Source: Burkholderia cepacia GG4 (GTDB taxonomy: Bacteria; Pseudomonadota; Gammaproteobacteria; Burkholderiales; Burkholderiaceae). From it: a stretch of 64,000 nucleotides of DNA. Shown here piece after piece: positions 43,866-52,955 of the stretch (position 1 is its first letter; each line of letters begins with the position of its first letter). Below the pieces are notes generated by a model. That model saw only the letters and a list, made by a program, of their open reading frames with translations. It ran no database searches and had not been told where the DNA came from. The stretch covers positions 1,922,001-1,986,000 of the forward strand of contig NC_018514.1 of NCBI RefSeq assembly GCF_000292915.1, given 5' to 3'. The position numbers and the translations under genes are program-made.

Positions 43866-44191
43866 GCCGCTGCGGGCACAAACCCTGCTCCACGAAGCAC
43901 TGCGATTGGTGCAATTGCATCAACACCCCGCGTGCAACGGCACTATTTACCTGACGGCCCGGGCGACGCCATATTTACCGGACATTCGCTTCATGCAATT
44001 GCCCGCCCCGCTTCATCGCGAATTTTTTTCAATGGCCGTGTGGCCCCGTGCGGCGGGGCTTCCCGGGAAGCCTGCCGACGAATTGAAAATTTGTCTCGAA
44101 ACTCAATTGGATGATGTGAATCACACTGGATGCTGGGATTCGTCTTATCTTCAAATTGGCCTGTAAATCAAATCGAAGGAGGATAAACACC
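43866..44191. promoter_or_regulatory. AT-rich region before the DUF883 gene
   Basis: A 326-base gap. It contains a T-run (44022-44029), the 15-base motif also found at 36040 forming a hairpin (44052-44076), and an 11-base palindrome TGTGAATCACA (44115-44125). GAAGGAGG stands just ahead of the ATG at 44192. No gene is seen. Confidence 0.5.
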
Positions 44192-44578
44192 ATGGCGCTC
44201 ACCGACTCGATCGAACACAAGCTGGATCGCGGCCTGTCCGACATCCGTCGCACCGGCCGGCGCGTGGGACGCACGACGCGCTCCGCGGTCCGCGATCTGC
44301 ATGCGGACGTCACCGACGATCTGCGCGGGCTGGTCGACGAACTCGAAGATCTGCTGAAGAACGATGGCGACGGCGATATCGCCGCGCTGCGCAAGCGCGT
44401 GCAGTCGCGGCTCGACGAAGCCCGCAGCACGCTCGACCACGCGTCGGGCACTGCGACCGCCCGGCTGCGCGATTCGGCCGAACGCGTATCGCAAGCCGTG
44501 CACGACAACCCGTGGCAGACCGCCGGCGTCGTAGCGGGCCTCGCGTTCGCCGTGGGCCTGCTCCTTGCCCGCCGTTGA
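44192..44578 (+). CDS. DUF883 (ElaB/YqjD-type) membrane-anchored protein
   Basis: A 128-residue protein. Residues 1-100 are a long, charged, helical and probably coiled-coil segment; the C-terminus is one membrane helix (AGVVAGLAFAVGLLLARR) with the terminal double arginine typical of this family. The E. coli members bind ribosomes at the inner membrane in stationary phase. The upstream ribosome site is very strong. The lipoprotein gene follows by 64 bases. Confidence 0.9.
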   Translation: MALTDSIEHKLDRGLSDIRRTGRRVGRTTRSAVRDLHADVTDDLRGLVDELEDLLKNDGDGDIAALRKRVQSRLDEARSTLDHASGTATARLRDSAERVSQAVHDNPWQTAGVVAGLAFAVGLLLARR

Positions 44579-44642
44579 CCGGGGCTGCCCGCACCACCGC
44601 CCGCCCCGCCCGTCCTCAATCCGACAACGAAGGAGAATCGCC

Positions 44643-45227
44643 ATGCAAAAGTCCCTCGCACTGAAAGCAGCCGCCGCCGTCATGCTCGGCAGCCTCGCGC
44701 TCGCCGGCTGCACCACCACGCCCGACAAACCGGACAATGCAGCGGCCAGCGCGTCGAAGCGACAGTCGATCGACGCGAGCGTGAATGCGACGCTGTCGCG
44801 CCTCTATTCGACGGTCCCGGGTTCGCGCGAACTCGTCGCGAAATCGCGCGGCGTGCTGGTATTCCCGACCGTGCTGCAGGCCGGCTTCATCGTCGGCGGC
44901 CAGTCCGGCAACGGCGCGCTGCGCGTCGGCGGCAGCACCGTCGGCTACTACAACACGTCGTCGCTGTCGGTCGGCCTGCAGGCCGGCGCGCAATCGAAAG
45001 CGATCGTGTTCCTGTTCATGACGCAGGATGCGCTCGACTCGTTCCGCAAGTCCGACGGCTGGGCGGCCGGCGCAGACGCGTCGGTCGCGGTCGTGAAGGT
45101 CGGCGCGAACGGCGCGCTCGACACCACGACGGCCACCGCGCCGGTCGAGGTGCTGATCCTGACCAACGCGGGCCTGATGGGCGACCTGTCGGTGAACGGC
45201 ACCAAGGTCTCCAAGCTCAACATCTGA
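44643..45227 (+). CDS. YSC84-type (BPSL1445-like) lipoprotein
   Basis: A 194-residue protein with a signal peptide and lipobox LAGC at residues 21-24. The mature part is the Ysc84/SYLF-like domain, starting with a helix before SRELVAKSRGVLVFP and including VGYYNTSSLSVGLQAGAQSKAIVFLFMT. It is an envelope lipoprotein; related proteins in Burkholderia are immunogenic, and lipid binding is suggested for the domain. A strong terminator follows. Confidence 0.9.
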   Translation: MQKSLALKAAAAVMLGSLALAGCTTTPDKPDNAAASASKRQSIDASVNATLSRLYSTVPGSRELVAKSRGVLVFPTVLQAGFIVGGQSGNGALRVGGSTVGYYNTSSLSVGLQAGAQSKAIVFLFMTQDALDSFRKSDGWAAGADASVAVVKVGANGALDTTTATAPVEVLILTNAGLMGDLSVNGTKVSKLNI

Positions 45228-45263
45228 CGATCCTGCGCGGCATCGTCGCGTCCGCCCCCCGGC

Positions 45264-45290
45264 AACGCCGCGGCCCCGCCGCGGCGTTTT
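45264..45290 (+). terminator. Rho-independent terminator after the lipoprotein gene
   Basis: AACGCCGCGGC (45264-45274), loop CCC, GCCGCGGCGTT (45278-45288) followed by TT. The stem is perfect with 11 pairs. Confidence 0.85.
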
Positions 45291-45312
45291 CGCGTGCGCC
45301 GCGTGCAGCGGC

Positions 45313-45318
45313 TATGAT
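45313..45318 (+). promoter_or_regulatory. Candidate -10 box for the AI-2E-type permease gene
   Basis: TATGAT lies after the terminator and 140 bases before the ATG at 45458. No clear -35 box; low certainty. Confidence 0.25.
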
Positions 45319-45457
45319 GGCGGCACCTTTGCGGGCATACTGCCCATCGGGCCGCCCCTGCGGCGCGCGGCGCCGCGAACCCGTGACGTTCGCGAGCCGA
45401 TCGCGCCCGAGGCAACGAGATTCAATCAAACCAGGCATCAATCTGCGCGAATCATCC

Positions 45458-46510
45458 ATGGATAGCGGACACGATCACCAAAAATTCTTCTATTTCCTGC
45501 TGTTCGCGGTCACCGTCGGACTGTGCTGGATTCTCGCGCCATTCTCCGGTGCCGTCTTCTGGGGCACCATTCTCGCCATCCTGTTCCAGCCCGTGCAGCG
45601 CTGGCTCGCCGCACGCTTCGGCAAGCGGCGCAATCTGGCCGCGCTCGTGACGATGTCGCTCATCATCCTGATCGTGATCCTGCCGCTCGTGTTCGTCATG
45701 GCGACGCTCGTGCAGGAAATCGCATACGTGTACCAGGAACTGAAGAGCGCGCAGCCGAATTATTCGCAGTACTTCCACGACATCATTCACGCGCTGCCGA
45801 CGTCGATCCAGAACCTGCTGCAGAAATACGGGCTGACCAACATCCCGGGCATCCAGAAGAAACTGACCGACGGCGCCGCGCAGATCAGCCAGTTCGCCGC
45901 GGCGCAGGCGCTCAGCATCGGCCAGAACACGTTCCAGTTCGTCGTCAGCTTCGGCGTGATGCTGTACATGGTGTTCTTCCTGCTGCGCGACGGCGGCGAG
46001 ATCGGCCGCCGCGTGCGCCGCGCGATGCCGCTCGACGAAGAGCACAAGAACCTGCTGCTGGCGAAGTTCACGACGGTCGTGCGTGCGACCGTGAAGGGCA
46101 ACATCGCGGTCGCGCTCGTGCAGGGCGCGCTCGGCGGCCTGATCTTCTGGATCCTCGGGATCGAGGGCGTCGTGCTGTGGGGCGCGCTGATGGCGTTCCT
46201 GTCGCTGCTGCCGGCGATCGGTGCAAGCCTCGTGTGGATACCCGCCGCGCTCTACTTCCTCGCGATCGGCGCGGTCTGGAAATGCGTGATCCTCGTCGCG
46301 TTCTGCGTCGGCGTGATCGGCCTCGTCGACAACCTGCTGCGCCCGATCCTCGTCGGCAAGGACACGAAGATGCCCGACTGGGTCGTGCTGATCTCGACAC
46401 TCGGCGGGATGGCGCTGTTCGGCATCAACGGCTTCGTGATCGGGCCGCTCGTCGCCGCGCTGTTCATGGCGAGCTGGGACATCTACGCTCGCTCCGAACA
46501 GGGCGAATGA
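45458..46510 (+). CDS. AI-2E family transporter (YdiK/PerM-like)
   Basis: A 350-residue inner-membrane protein with about eight helices. The family core is present: ILAPFSGAVFWGTILAILFQPV near the N-terminus, a soluble helical region at about 90-170, then GALGGLIFWILGIEGVVLWGALMAFLSLLPAIGASLVW and DNLLRPILVGKDTKMPDWVVLISTLGG. Family members are putative exporters or proton antiporters; the name does not prove autoinducer transport. The chosen start is the only ATG that begins at the family's first helix. Confidence 0.92.
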   Translation: MDSGHDHQKFFYFLLFAVTVGLCWILAPFSGAVFWGTILAILFQPVQRWLAARFGKRRNLAALVTMSLIILIVILPLVFVMATLVQEIAYVYQELKSAQPNYSQYFHDIIHALPTSIQNLLQKYGLTNIPGIQKKLTDGAAQISQFAAAQALSIGQNTFQFVVSFGVMLYMVFFLLRDGGEIGRRVRRAMPLDEEHKNLLLAKFTTVVRATVKGNIAVALVQGALGGLIFWILGIEGVVLWGALMAFLSLLPAIGASLVWIPAALYFLAIGAVWKCVILVAFCVGVIGLVDNLLRPILVGKDTKMPDWVVLISTLGGMALFGINGFVIGPLVAALFMASWDIYARSEQGE

Positions 46511-46519
46511 CGCGGCGCG

Positions 46520-47023
46520 TCACGGATGACGAATTCTGATCACGACGGGCGCCACGGCGCCCGTCGTCATTTCCGGCACTGCCACCGTCATCACGCCGCC
46601 ATACGGGCCGACACGATGCGCACGATCCGGGTCCAGCGGCACGCTGCGATCGTCGCGCGCATCGCGCCATGTCGCACGAACCTCCGCCTCCGCGGTCCGC
46701 GCAAGCGGCTGGCCGTCCAGCCCCACGAGCGCCACATGCGCGCCGGCCAAGTGCCGGCCATGCGCATCGAACCGGAGCGTCGCCGCCGTCGCGCTGGCTG
46801 ACGCGTCGATCGACGGCGCATCGAATGTCACGTCGTACAGATCGACGAGTGCGCCGGTGAATCGCATGACGCCACCTGCATTCGCCTGCCCAGCCACGCC
46901 GGCGCCCGACATCGCGCACGCGATGCCGATCCCCATTGCGACGATCCTCAGCCGGTTGCCAACGCGTCGCATCGTTCGATCGCACACCACCGCCGATGCT
47001 TCCTGCCCAGCTTTCATTCGCAT
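46520..47023 (-). CDS. Small exported protein, weakly fimbrial-subunit-like
   Basis: A 167-residue protein starting at ATG 47023 after GGGAGG. It has a long N-terminus, then a signal sequence (LRIVAMGIGIACAMSGAGVAG) with cleavage near GQANA. The mature part opens GGVMRFTGALVDLYDV, similar to the first strand of type 1 fimbrial subunits, but lacks their cysteine pair and typical final donor strand. No chaperone or usher is nearby. It may be a beta-sandwich envelope protein; the assignment is uncertain. Confidence 0.6.
   Translation of the reverse strand: MRMKAGQEASAVVCDRTMRRVGNRLRIVAMGIGIACAMSGAGVAGQANAGGVMRFTGALVDLYDVTFDAPSIDASASATAATLRFDAHGRHLAGAHVALVGLDGQPLARTAEAEVRATWRDARDDRSVPLDPDRAHRVGPYGGVMTVAVPEMTTGAVAPVVIRIRHP
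46542..46567 (+). terminator. Hairpin after the AI-2E-type gene
   Basis: ACGACGGGCGCC and GGCGCCCGTCGT form a 12-pair dyad with a two-base centre, then CATTT. It lies within the 3' end of the convergent gene. Confidence 0.4.
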
Positions 47024-47053
47024 GTTTCGCCTCCCTTCTCGCCGCGCAAATAA

Positions 47054-47089
47054 AAACGGCGGCGTGACGCACATGTCACGCCGCCGTTT
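47054..47089 (-). terminator. Rho-independent terminator after the 47189 gene
   Basis: AAACGGCGGCGTGAC and GTCACGCCGCCGTTT pair perfectly over 15 bases around a 6-base loop. On the minus strand the hairpin is followed by a T-run. It ends the leftward transcript from 48205. Confidence 0.9.
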
Positions 47090-47188
47090 GCTGGCGATTA
47101 CTTTAAGGAGAGCGGCCGGAACAATATATGGGACAAGTCCTAAATCGATGTCCGCCTGTTCGAACTCAAGGCGCGCGAACGCTGCCGC

Positions 47189-48205
47189 TCACGCATCCGG
47201 ATCGACGCGCAGCACGAGCTTGCCGCGATGGTCGCCGTCGAACAGGCGATTCAGCACGTCGGGGGCGTTTTCAAGCCCGTCGGCGACCGTTTCCTCGGCT
47301 TTGAGCCGGCCGTCGCGCAGCCATCCGGCAAGCGTCTGCACCGCTTCGCGGCTCTTGCGATAGTCGAGGATGAGGAAGCCGCGCATCGTGATCCGCTTCG
47401 AGATCAGCACGCCGACGTCGTCCGCCGCGCGCCCGCTGTTGTAGTTCGAGATCACGCCGCACAGCGCGACGCGCCCGCCGATCACCATGCGCGACAGCAC
47501 CGCGCGCATCACTTCGCCGCCGACGTTCTCGAAGTTCACGTGCACGCCGTCCGGCGTCGCCGCCTTCAGCTGCTGACGGAAATCGTCGGCCTTGTAGTCG
47601 ACCGCCGCGTCGAAGCCGAGCGTCTCGGTCAGGTAGCGGCACTTGTCCGCGCCGCCCGCGATGCCCACCACCCGCGCGCCGTGGATCTTGCCGATCTGGC
47701 CGGCGATCGAGCCGACCGACCCGGCCGCCGCCGACACGACGAGCGTCTCGCCGGGCTGCACCGGCGCGATGTCGGTCAGCCCGTAGTACGCGGTCAGGCC
47801 GCTCATCCCGCACGCGCCGAGCAGCGTCGGCAGCGGCAGGCCCGACTGCGCAGGCAACTTCACGAGCTGCGCAGCCTGGTCGGCCGGTACGACCGCGTAA
47901 TCCTGCCAGCCGACGAGCCCCTGCACGAGATCGCCCGGCGCGAACCCCGCATGACGCGACGCGATCACGCGCCCGATGCCGAGCGCGCGCATCACCTCAC
48001 CGATCGCGACGGGCGGCAGGTATTGCGGCACGTCGCTCATCCACACGCGGTTGGTCGGGTCCATCGACAGATACAGCACGCGCACGAGCACTTCGCCGTC
48101 GGCGAGCGCCGGCACGGGCGTTTCGACGAGCGAAAAGTGTTCACGACCGACCCGCCCTTCCGGGCGGGTCTTCAGCAGCAGCTGGCGGTTCACGGGTGTC
48201 GACAC
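47189..48205 (-). CDS. NADP-dependent oxidoreductase, CurA/YncB (MDR) type
   Basis: A 338-residue enzyme of the zinc-free medium-chain reductase group. It opens with NRQLLLKTRPEGRVG..HFSLVE, has YLSMDPTNRVWM, GACGMSGLTAYYGL, and the NADP-binding loop VSAAAGSVGSIAGQIGKI. Relatives reduce 2-alkenals, curcumin or leukotriene-like enones. The SDR gene lies 34 bases upstream in the same direction, so the two are probably co-transcribed and act on related carbonyl substrates. Confidence 0.93.
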   Translation of the reverse strand: MSTPVNRQLLLKTRPEGRVGREHFSLVETPVPALADGEVLVRVLYLSMDPTNRVWMSDVPQYLPPVAIGEVMRALGIGRVIASRHAGFAPGDLVQGLVGWQDYAVVPADQAAQLVKLPAQSGLPLPTLLGACGMSGLTAYYGLTDIAPVQPGETLVVSAAAGSVGSIAGQIGKIHGARVVGIAGGADKCRYLTETLGFDAAVDYKADDFRQQLKAATPDGVHVNFENVGGEVMRAVLSRMVIGGRVALCGVISNYNSGRAADDVGVLISKRITMRGFLILDYRKSREAVQTLAGWLRDGRLKAEETVADGLENAPDVLNRLFDGDHRGKLVLRVDPDA

Positions 48206-48239
48206 GATGTTCTCCTCCGGTTGTAGTTGTCGATGCGCG

Positions 48240-49028
48240 TCAGACCGCGCACATGCCGCCGTCGATCACGAGTTCGGCGGCGGTCACGAAGCGGCTTTCG
48301 TCGGATGCCAGATAAACGGCCGCATGCGCGACGTCGTCCGGGTCGCCGAGCCGGCGCAGCGGAATGCCGCGCGCGAGCTTGCGCGTCGCATCGCGTTCGC
48401 CGAGCGACTGGAACAGCGGCTCGACGATTCCCGTGCGGATGAACGCCGGGTGAATCGAGTTGCAGCGCACGTCGAGTTCGCGGCGCGCGCAGTCGATCGC
48501 GACCGACTTCGTCAGCGACGCGACCGCGGCCTTCGACGCGTTGTACGCGGTGAAATCCGGCTCGACCTTGAACGCGGCCACCGACGAGATATTGATGATC
48601 GACGCCGGGCGGCTCGCGCCCAGGTACGGCAGCGCATGCTTGCAGCCGAGCACGATGCTCTCGACGTTGATCGCCATCACGCGGCGCCACTCGTCGATCT
48701 CGATCTGCGCGGGCGCGCCGATCGACCCGACACCCGCGTTGTTGACGAGCACCGACAGCGCACCCATCGCTTCGTTCGCCTGCGCGAGCAGCGCCTGCCA
48801 GCGCGCTTCGTCGCGCACGTCCTGCGTGGCCGCGAACGCGACCGGTGCCGCCTGTCCGGCATTGAGTTCGTGCGCGAACGCGTCGAGCACGGCCGCGTCG
48901 GCGATGTCGGTCAGGAACACGCGCGCGCCCTGCTCGACCATCCGGCGCGCGATCGCGCGGCCGAGGCCGCCGGCGGCGCCCGTGATATATGCGCACTTGC
49001 CTGCGAGGCGCGGGGAAACGACTGTCAT
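48240..49028 (-). CDS. Short-chain dehydrogenase/reductase
   Basis: A 262-residue enzyme from ATG 49028. Motifs of classical SDRs are complete: [10 protein letters not shown] for the nucleotide, DVRDE, NNAGVG, the catalytic Ser in NISSV and YNASK, and C-terminal [18 protein letters not shown]. The acidic residue after strand two (LTDIAD) favours NAD+. It is the first gene of a two-gene unit with the CurA-like enzyme. A longer upstream frame without supporting features is not used. Confidence 0.93.
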   Translation of the reverse strand: MTVVSPRLAGKCAYITGAAGGLGRAIARRMVEQGARVFLTDIADAAVLDAFAHELNAGQAAPVAFAATQDVRDEARWQALLAQANEAMGALSVLVNNAGVGSIGAPAQIEIDEWRRVMAINVESIVLGCKHALPYLGASRPASIINISSVAAFKVEPDFTAYNASKAAVASLTKSVAIDCARRELDVRCNSIHPAFIRTGIVEPLFQSLGERDATRKLARGIPLRRLGDPDDVAHAAVYLASDESRFVTAAELVIDGGMCAV

Positions 49029-49462
49029 GGAACCTGCTCCTATCGTGAATCGTCGTTGCGGACCGGTGCCGCGATGGCGGTTGCCGCATGCCGGCCGCCG
49101 CGGAGTTTGCGCGAGTATAGCGAGCCGGCGCACCGCGCCGGACCAATCGGGCCGGCGACTGCTGCCGGACCCGATCGAACGAGCGCCAGCGTACGCGAAT
49201 GCCGCCAATCGATGAAATGAATATTCGTAATGCCCGGTCATAGACTCAGCTGATGACCTTCGCATCCGCGGTTGACGAAGCGACGCGGCACGGCACGGCC
49301 GATCCCGTGGATCAAGCCTGCTGCGTATCGATTCGACCAAGGCCGGGCGCCGGCGCATGCCGGGGACGGGAAACAACCGGACTGACGCACGCCATGGCCG
49401 CCGTGCGACGACCGCATGCTCAAGCGGGGCGCCGGGGCGCCGACGCCCCGGGCGCGCAATCG
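49029..49462. other. Intergenic region without recognised genes
   Basis: The 434 bases hold the promoter side of the SDR gene, with an AT-richer patch at about 49210-49240, and the tail region of the PAP2 gene. I see no coding, repeat or hairpin signal worth naming. Confidence 0.4.
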
Positions 49463-50050
49463 TCAGAATCCGTCGCCGGACCCGCGCACGAACGCGCAGA
49501 ACTGCGGGGAATGCGTGTCGATCATCTGCTGGAACGGCGCGCGATGCCCGTATGCGATGCCGGACACGAGAAGCAGGCAGACGGCCGCGATGCGCGGCGA
49601 GAACGCGCGCTTGCGGGCGCGGTCGTACGCGTGCAGGAACACCAGCGCGACCAGCGCGCCGAGCAGCCAGCCGACGACGACTTCCGGAGTCGTGTGCGAA
49701 TGGTCGAACACCCGCGCGACGGCCGTCACCGCGCCGACGGCGAGACCGGCCGCCACGCCCGGCGCCTTCCCCGGGCGGAATGCCTGCCACAGCATCGACA
49801 GCGTGACCGTCCACACGGACGTCGACAGCATCGTATGGCCGCTGATCACGCGAAAATCGAACTGCGGGATCTCGACGCCGCAGCCCGCGTAGAGGATCTT
49901 GGTGGCCCCGACCAGGCTCATGCCGGCCGCGAGCAGCACGATCCAGCGCACCGCGAGCCGCCAGTTGGACAGCGCGAGCCAGACCGCGCACGTCAGTGCG
50001 ACCGGCAGGGTCAGCGCGGCATCGCCGATGTTGCTGATTTCACTCCACAT
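49463..50050 (-). CDS. PAP2-family phosphatase-like membrane protein
   Basis: A 195-residue protein with five or six helices. The central PAP2 motif SGHT (72-75) is intact. The third motif reads [12 protein letters not shown], with the catalytic His present but Glu where Asp is usual, and the first K-x6-RP motif is not recognisable. Classical members dephosphorylate lipid phosphates such as undecaprenyl pyrophosphate at the periplasmic side. Activity of this variant is uncertain. Confidence 0.8.
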   Translation of the reverse strand: MWSEISNIGDAALTLPVALTCAVWLALSNWRLAVRWIVLLAAGMSLVGATKILYAGCGVEIPQFDFRVISGHTMLSTSVWTVTLSMLWQAFRPGKAPGVAAGLAVGAVTAVARVFDHSHTTPEVVVGWLLGALVALVFLHAYDRARKRAFSPRIAAVCLLLVSGIAYGHRAPFQQMIDTHSPQFCAFVRGSGDGF

Positions 50051-50131
50051 AACGGACTTCGAACGGCTAGCGAAAGGCCGCAGTTTAACGCAAGCGCGCC
50101 ACGGGCCCGTTTCAGCCTGTGACAGGCTGTA

Positions 50132-51448
50132 TCAGCCCGCGACACCCGTGATCAGCAGCAGGTTCGTGCCGGTGATGGCGGCGAACAGCGTCCACGCGGC
50201 CAGCTGCATCCTGCGGCCGATCGCGTGCTCGCCCATCATGTTGCGATCGCTGACCGACCGGATCAGCGGCCACATCGCGAACGGCAGCTGCAGGCTCAGC
50301 AGCACCTGGCTCCAGACGAGCAGTTGCCCGACCGAGCCTTCGCCGAGCCACAGCACGCCGATCAGCGCCGGCACCAGCGCCAGCCCGCGCGTGATCAGCC
50401 GGCGCTGGTAGCACGGGATCTTCGTGTGCAGGAAGCCGTCCATGATCACCTGGCCGGCGATCGTGCCGGTCAGCGTCGAGCTTTGCCCCGACGCGAGCAG
50501 CGCGATCCCGAACAGCAGCGCGGCCGCGCCGCCGGCGATCGGCGTGATCAGCCGGTACGCCTGTTCGATGTCGGTGACGTTGTGCTGGCCGGTCGCATGG
50601 AACGCGGCCCCCGCGACGACCAGGATCGCCGCATTGACGAGCATCGCGACGAACAGCGACACGCAGGTATCGATGCGCACCAGCGCGAGCGTGTCGCGGA
50701 CCATGCCGCGCGCGCCGCCGACGACCTGCCGCGTCTGCACGACCGACGAATGCAGATACAGGTTGTGCGGCATGATCGTCGCGCCGACGATGCCGAGCGC
50801 GAGCACGATCGCGTCCTTGCGGTCATGGCCCGGATCGCCCGGCATGAGCCCCTTCGCGACCGCGTGCCAGTCGGGCGGCGTGATCGCGACCTGCGCGACG
50901 AAGCAGAACGCCATCGTCGCGATCAGCCCGAGCACGATCGCCTCGATCTGCCGGACGCCCTTGCCCTGCAGCCCGAGGACGATCACCGTGTCGAGCGCGG
51001 TCAGCACGATCCCCCACGCGAGCGGCACGCCGAGCAGCAGCTTGAACGCGAGCGCGCAGCCGAGCACTTCGGCGATGTCGCACGCGATGATCGACACCTC
51101 GGCGGTGACCCACTGCACGACGCGGCCGAAGCGGCCATAACGGTCGTAGCTGGCCTGCGCGAGATCCTTGCCCGCGACGAGGCCGAGCCGCGCGGCGAGC
51201 ATTTGCAGGAAGATCGCGGCGAGGCTCGAGAACGCGACGACCCACAGCAGCGAATAGCCGAATTGCGAGCCCGCCTGGATGTCGGTGGCCCAGTTGCCGG
51301 GATCCATATAGCCGATCGCGACCAGCAGGCCCGGGCCGAAGAAGCGCTTGAGCTTCAGCCAGCGCGACGCGCCGGCGTCGATCCTGATGCTGCCCTTTAC
51401 TTCCGACGGGCAGAAGGGGGCGGTGGCGGTGGTGGGGAGCAGGGGCAT
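50132..51448 (-). CDS. mntH: Nramp-family divalent metal transporter MntH
   Basis: A 438-residue, 11-helix protein. The metal-site motif of helix 1 is YMDPGNWATD (DPGN), helix 6 has GATIMPHNLYLHS (MPH), and the GQSSTLTGTIAGQVIMDGF transport signature lies at about 330-350. It imports manganese (or iron) with protons across the inner membrane. The ATG at 51448 lies inside the end of the AraC-type gene (52-base overlap), suggesting coupled expression. No clear Mn- or Fur-box is visible just upstream. Confidence 0.95.
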   Translation of the reverse strand: MPLLPTTATAPFCPSEVKGSIRIDAGASRWLKLKRFFGPGLLVAIGYMDPGNWATDIQAGSQFGYSLLWVVAFSSLAAIFLQMLAARLGLVAGKDLAQASYDRYGRFGRVVQWVTAEVSIIACDIAEVLGCALAFKLLLGVPLAWGIVLTALDTVIVLGLQGKGVRQIEAIVLGLIATMAFCFVAQVAITPPDWHAVAKGLMPGDPGHDRKDAIVLALGIVGATIMPHNLYLHSSVVQTRQVVGGARGMVRDTLALVRIDTCVSLFVAMLVNAAILVVAGAAFHATGQHNVTDIEQAYRLITPIAGGAAALLFGIALLASGQSSTLTGTIAGQVIMDGFLHTKIPCYQRRLITRGLALVPALIGVLWLGEGSVGQLLVWSQVLLSLQLPFAMWPLIRSVSDRNMMGEHAIGRRMQLAAWTLFAAITGTNLLLITGVAG

Positions 51449-52512
51449 GGAAACCGGGGATCGTGATCGCGACACGGTGATTTTACGGTCATCCGTCCCA
51501 TTTTCTCCCGTGCCTCGGTGCGCACGCCCCGGCTGGCCCGCTCGCCGTCGGCTTTCGCCGGCCGCGGCGCGGCCTGCGGATCGGGCGACCCCGCGCCGTT
51601 CGTCAGGATCCGCTCGCGCTCGGCGACGCGAAATTCGGTCGGCGACATCAGCAGGCGCTGCCGAAACAGCTTCGCCAGACGCTCGCCGCTGCCGAAGCCC
51701 GTGCGCCGCGCGACCTTGTCGGCCGGCAGCGTCGTGTGGATCAGCATGTGGCAGGCGCGCTCGAGCCGCACGTGCTGCACGAACTCGGTCGGCGTCACGC
51801 CGATTTCCTTCTTGAAGCGCCGCAGGAAATTGCGCTCGCTCATCGCGGCCGTCTGCGCGGCCTCGGCGATCGAGATCCGGTTCGCGCTCTGCGCGCGCAA
51901 CCGCTGCGCCGACATCCGGATCGACGGGCTCGCGCTCAGTTCGCGGAACGCCCACATCGACTGTGCATAGCGTTGCTCGACCGGCCGCAGCAGGTTGCTG
52001 GCGATCTCCTGCGCGGCGCTGTCGCCGAGATCGGCGCGGAACATGTCGAGCACGGCAGCGAACACGTCCGCTTCGGCGGCCTGCAATTCGACCGTTACCG
52101 CCGCGCGGCGTGCGCGATCCGGGCGCGCGTGATTCGCGTCCGATGGCCGCTGCGATGCCGCGAGCGCCGACAGGTCCATCGCATCGACGATCCAGCGCGC
52201 ATGCCGGCGGATGTCGCCCAAGCGGCGCCGCAACGCATCGTTCCAGTTGATCGATGCGCGCTCACCGTGAAGATGAAAGAACGCGAGTGCACGATGGCTG
52301 TGCTCGTCGCCGAGCGGATCGGCGGCGATCTGGACACCGGACGACGACTGCAGCAATCCCCCACTTTCGGATACGTACTTCAGCTGGTAATCGGCACTGA
52401 ACGCGTGCAGGCGATTCGCCAGGTTGAAGGCCTCGCCGAGACGCGCGGCCTGGGCCAAAGAAAACCCCGTACTCAAATAGATAACGACCCACCTTTGATC
52501 TGCTGCTTCCAC
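51397..52512 (-). CDS. GlxA-like AraC-family regulator with extended proline-rich tail
   Basis: A 371-residue protein. Residues 1-180 resemble the DJ-1/PfpI-like sensor of GlxA regulators. The AraC DNA-binding domain spans about 195-295 (SIAEAAQTAAMSERNFLRRFKKEIG, then GFGSGERLAKLFRQRLLMSPTEFR). About 75 residues of low-complexity, charged sequence follow, ending in SPPPPPPPSARRK, much of it read from the bases that also encode the start of MntH. Such a tail is not usual. It is transcribed with mntH and could regulate it. Confidence 0.88.
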   Translation of the reverse strand: MEAADQRWVVIYLSTGFSLAQAARLGEAFNLANRLHAFSADYQLKYVSESGGLLQSSSGVQIAADPLGDEHSHRALAFFHLHGERASINWNDALRRRLGDIRRHARWIVDAMDLSALAASQRPSDANHARPDRARRAAVTVELQAAEADVFAAVLDMFRADLGDSAAQEIASNLLRPVEQRYAQSMWAFRELSASPSIRMSAQRLRAQSANRISIAEAAQTAAMSERNFLRRFKKEIGVTPTEFVQHVRLERACHMLIHTTLPADKVARRTGFGSGERLAKLFRQRLLMSPTEFRVAERERILTNGAGSPDPQAAPRPAKADGERASRGVRTEAREKMGRMTVKSPCRDHDPRFPCPCSPPPPPPPSARRK

Positions 52513-52955
52513 TAGCCAAGCCCCCGGACTGTTTCGAATTCTTTTAATACCGTCGAACTGTCAGGCTTATATTTGGTTTGAACACGTGCGACAGGACGGC
52601 TATCTCGAAATATGAAGCGACGGCATCTTAGCCGAACGGGTAACGCCTTTGGGCGAAATGGCCGACAGTGACAGCATGATGGCGGATTTCTACAGGCTGT
52701 CGCCGCCCGATGGCGGGGGTCTCGCGGAAATCCGCATGCCGATGTGGCCGGCTCGCCTCACATGCAGGCGCTTCCGCGTATCGGGACGAACGTCGTCGAC
52801 GTGCATCGAATGGCATCGATCGTCCCGCACGTACGCGGCCCTCACGGCATGGTCGGCACGCGCGGCAACGCCGGCGCAAGCGAACGCATGCACGCGCGTT
52901 CCGTTGTCTGCGCATCCTTTAGAATCGCACCACGCCCACCCCGCCGACTTCGTCC
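52513..52955. promoter_or_regulatory. Divergent region between AraC- and LysR-type genes
   Basis: The 443 bases contain an AT-rich patch next to the AraC start (52530-52620), probably its promoter, and a TAGAAT box at 52920-52925, 30 bases before the LysR GTG start. No gene is recognised. Confidence 0.4.

Noticed and set aside
44115-44125. CRP binding site
   Set aside because: TGTGA and TCACA are only one base apart instead of six, so it cannot be a normal CRP site.
49029-49991. Long N-terminal extension of the SDR protein
   Set aside because: The extra translation is arginine-rich and overlaps the PAP2 gene; the SDR fold starts at 49028.
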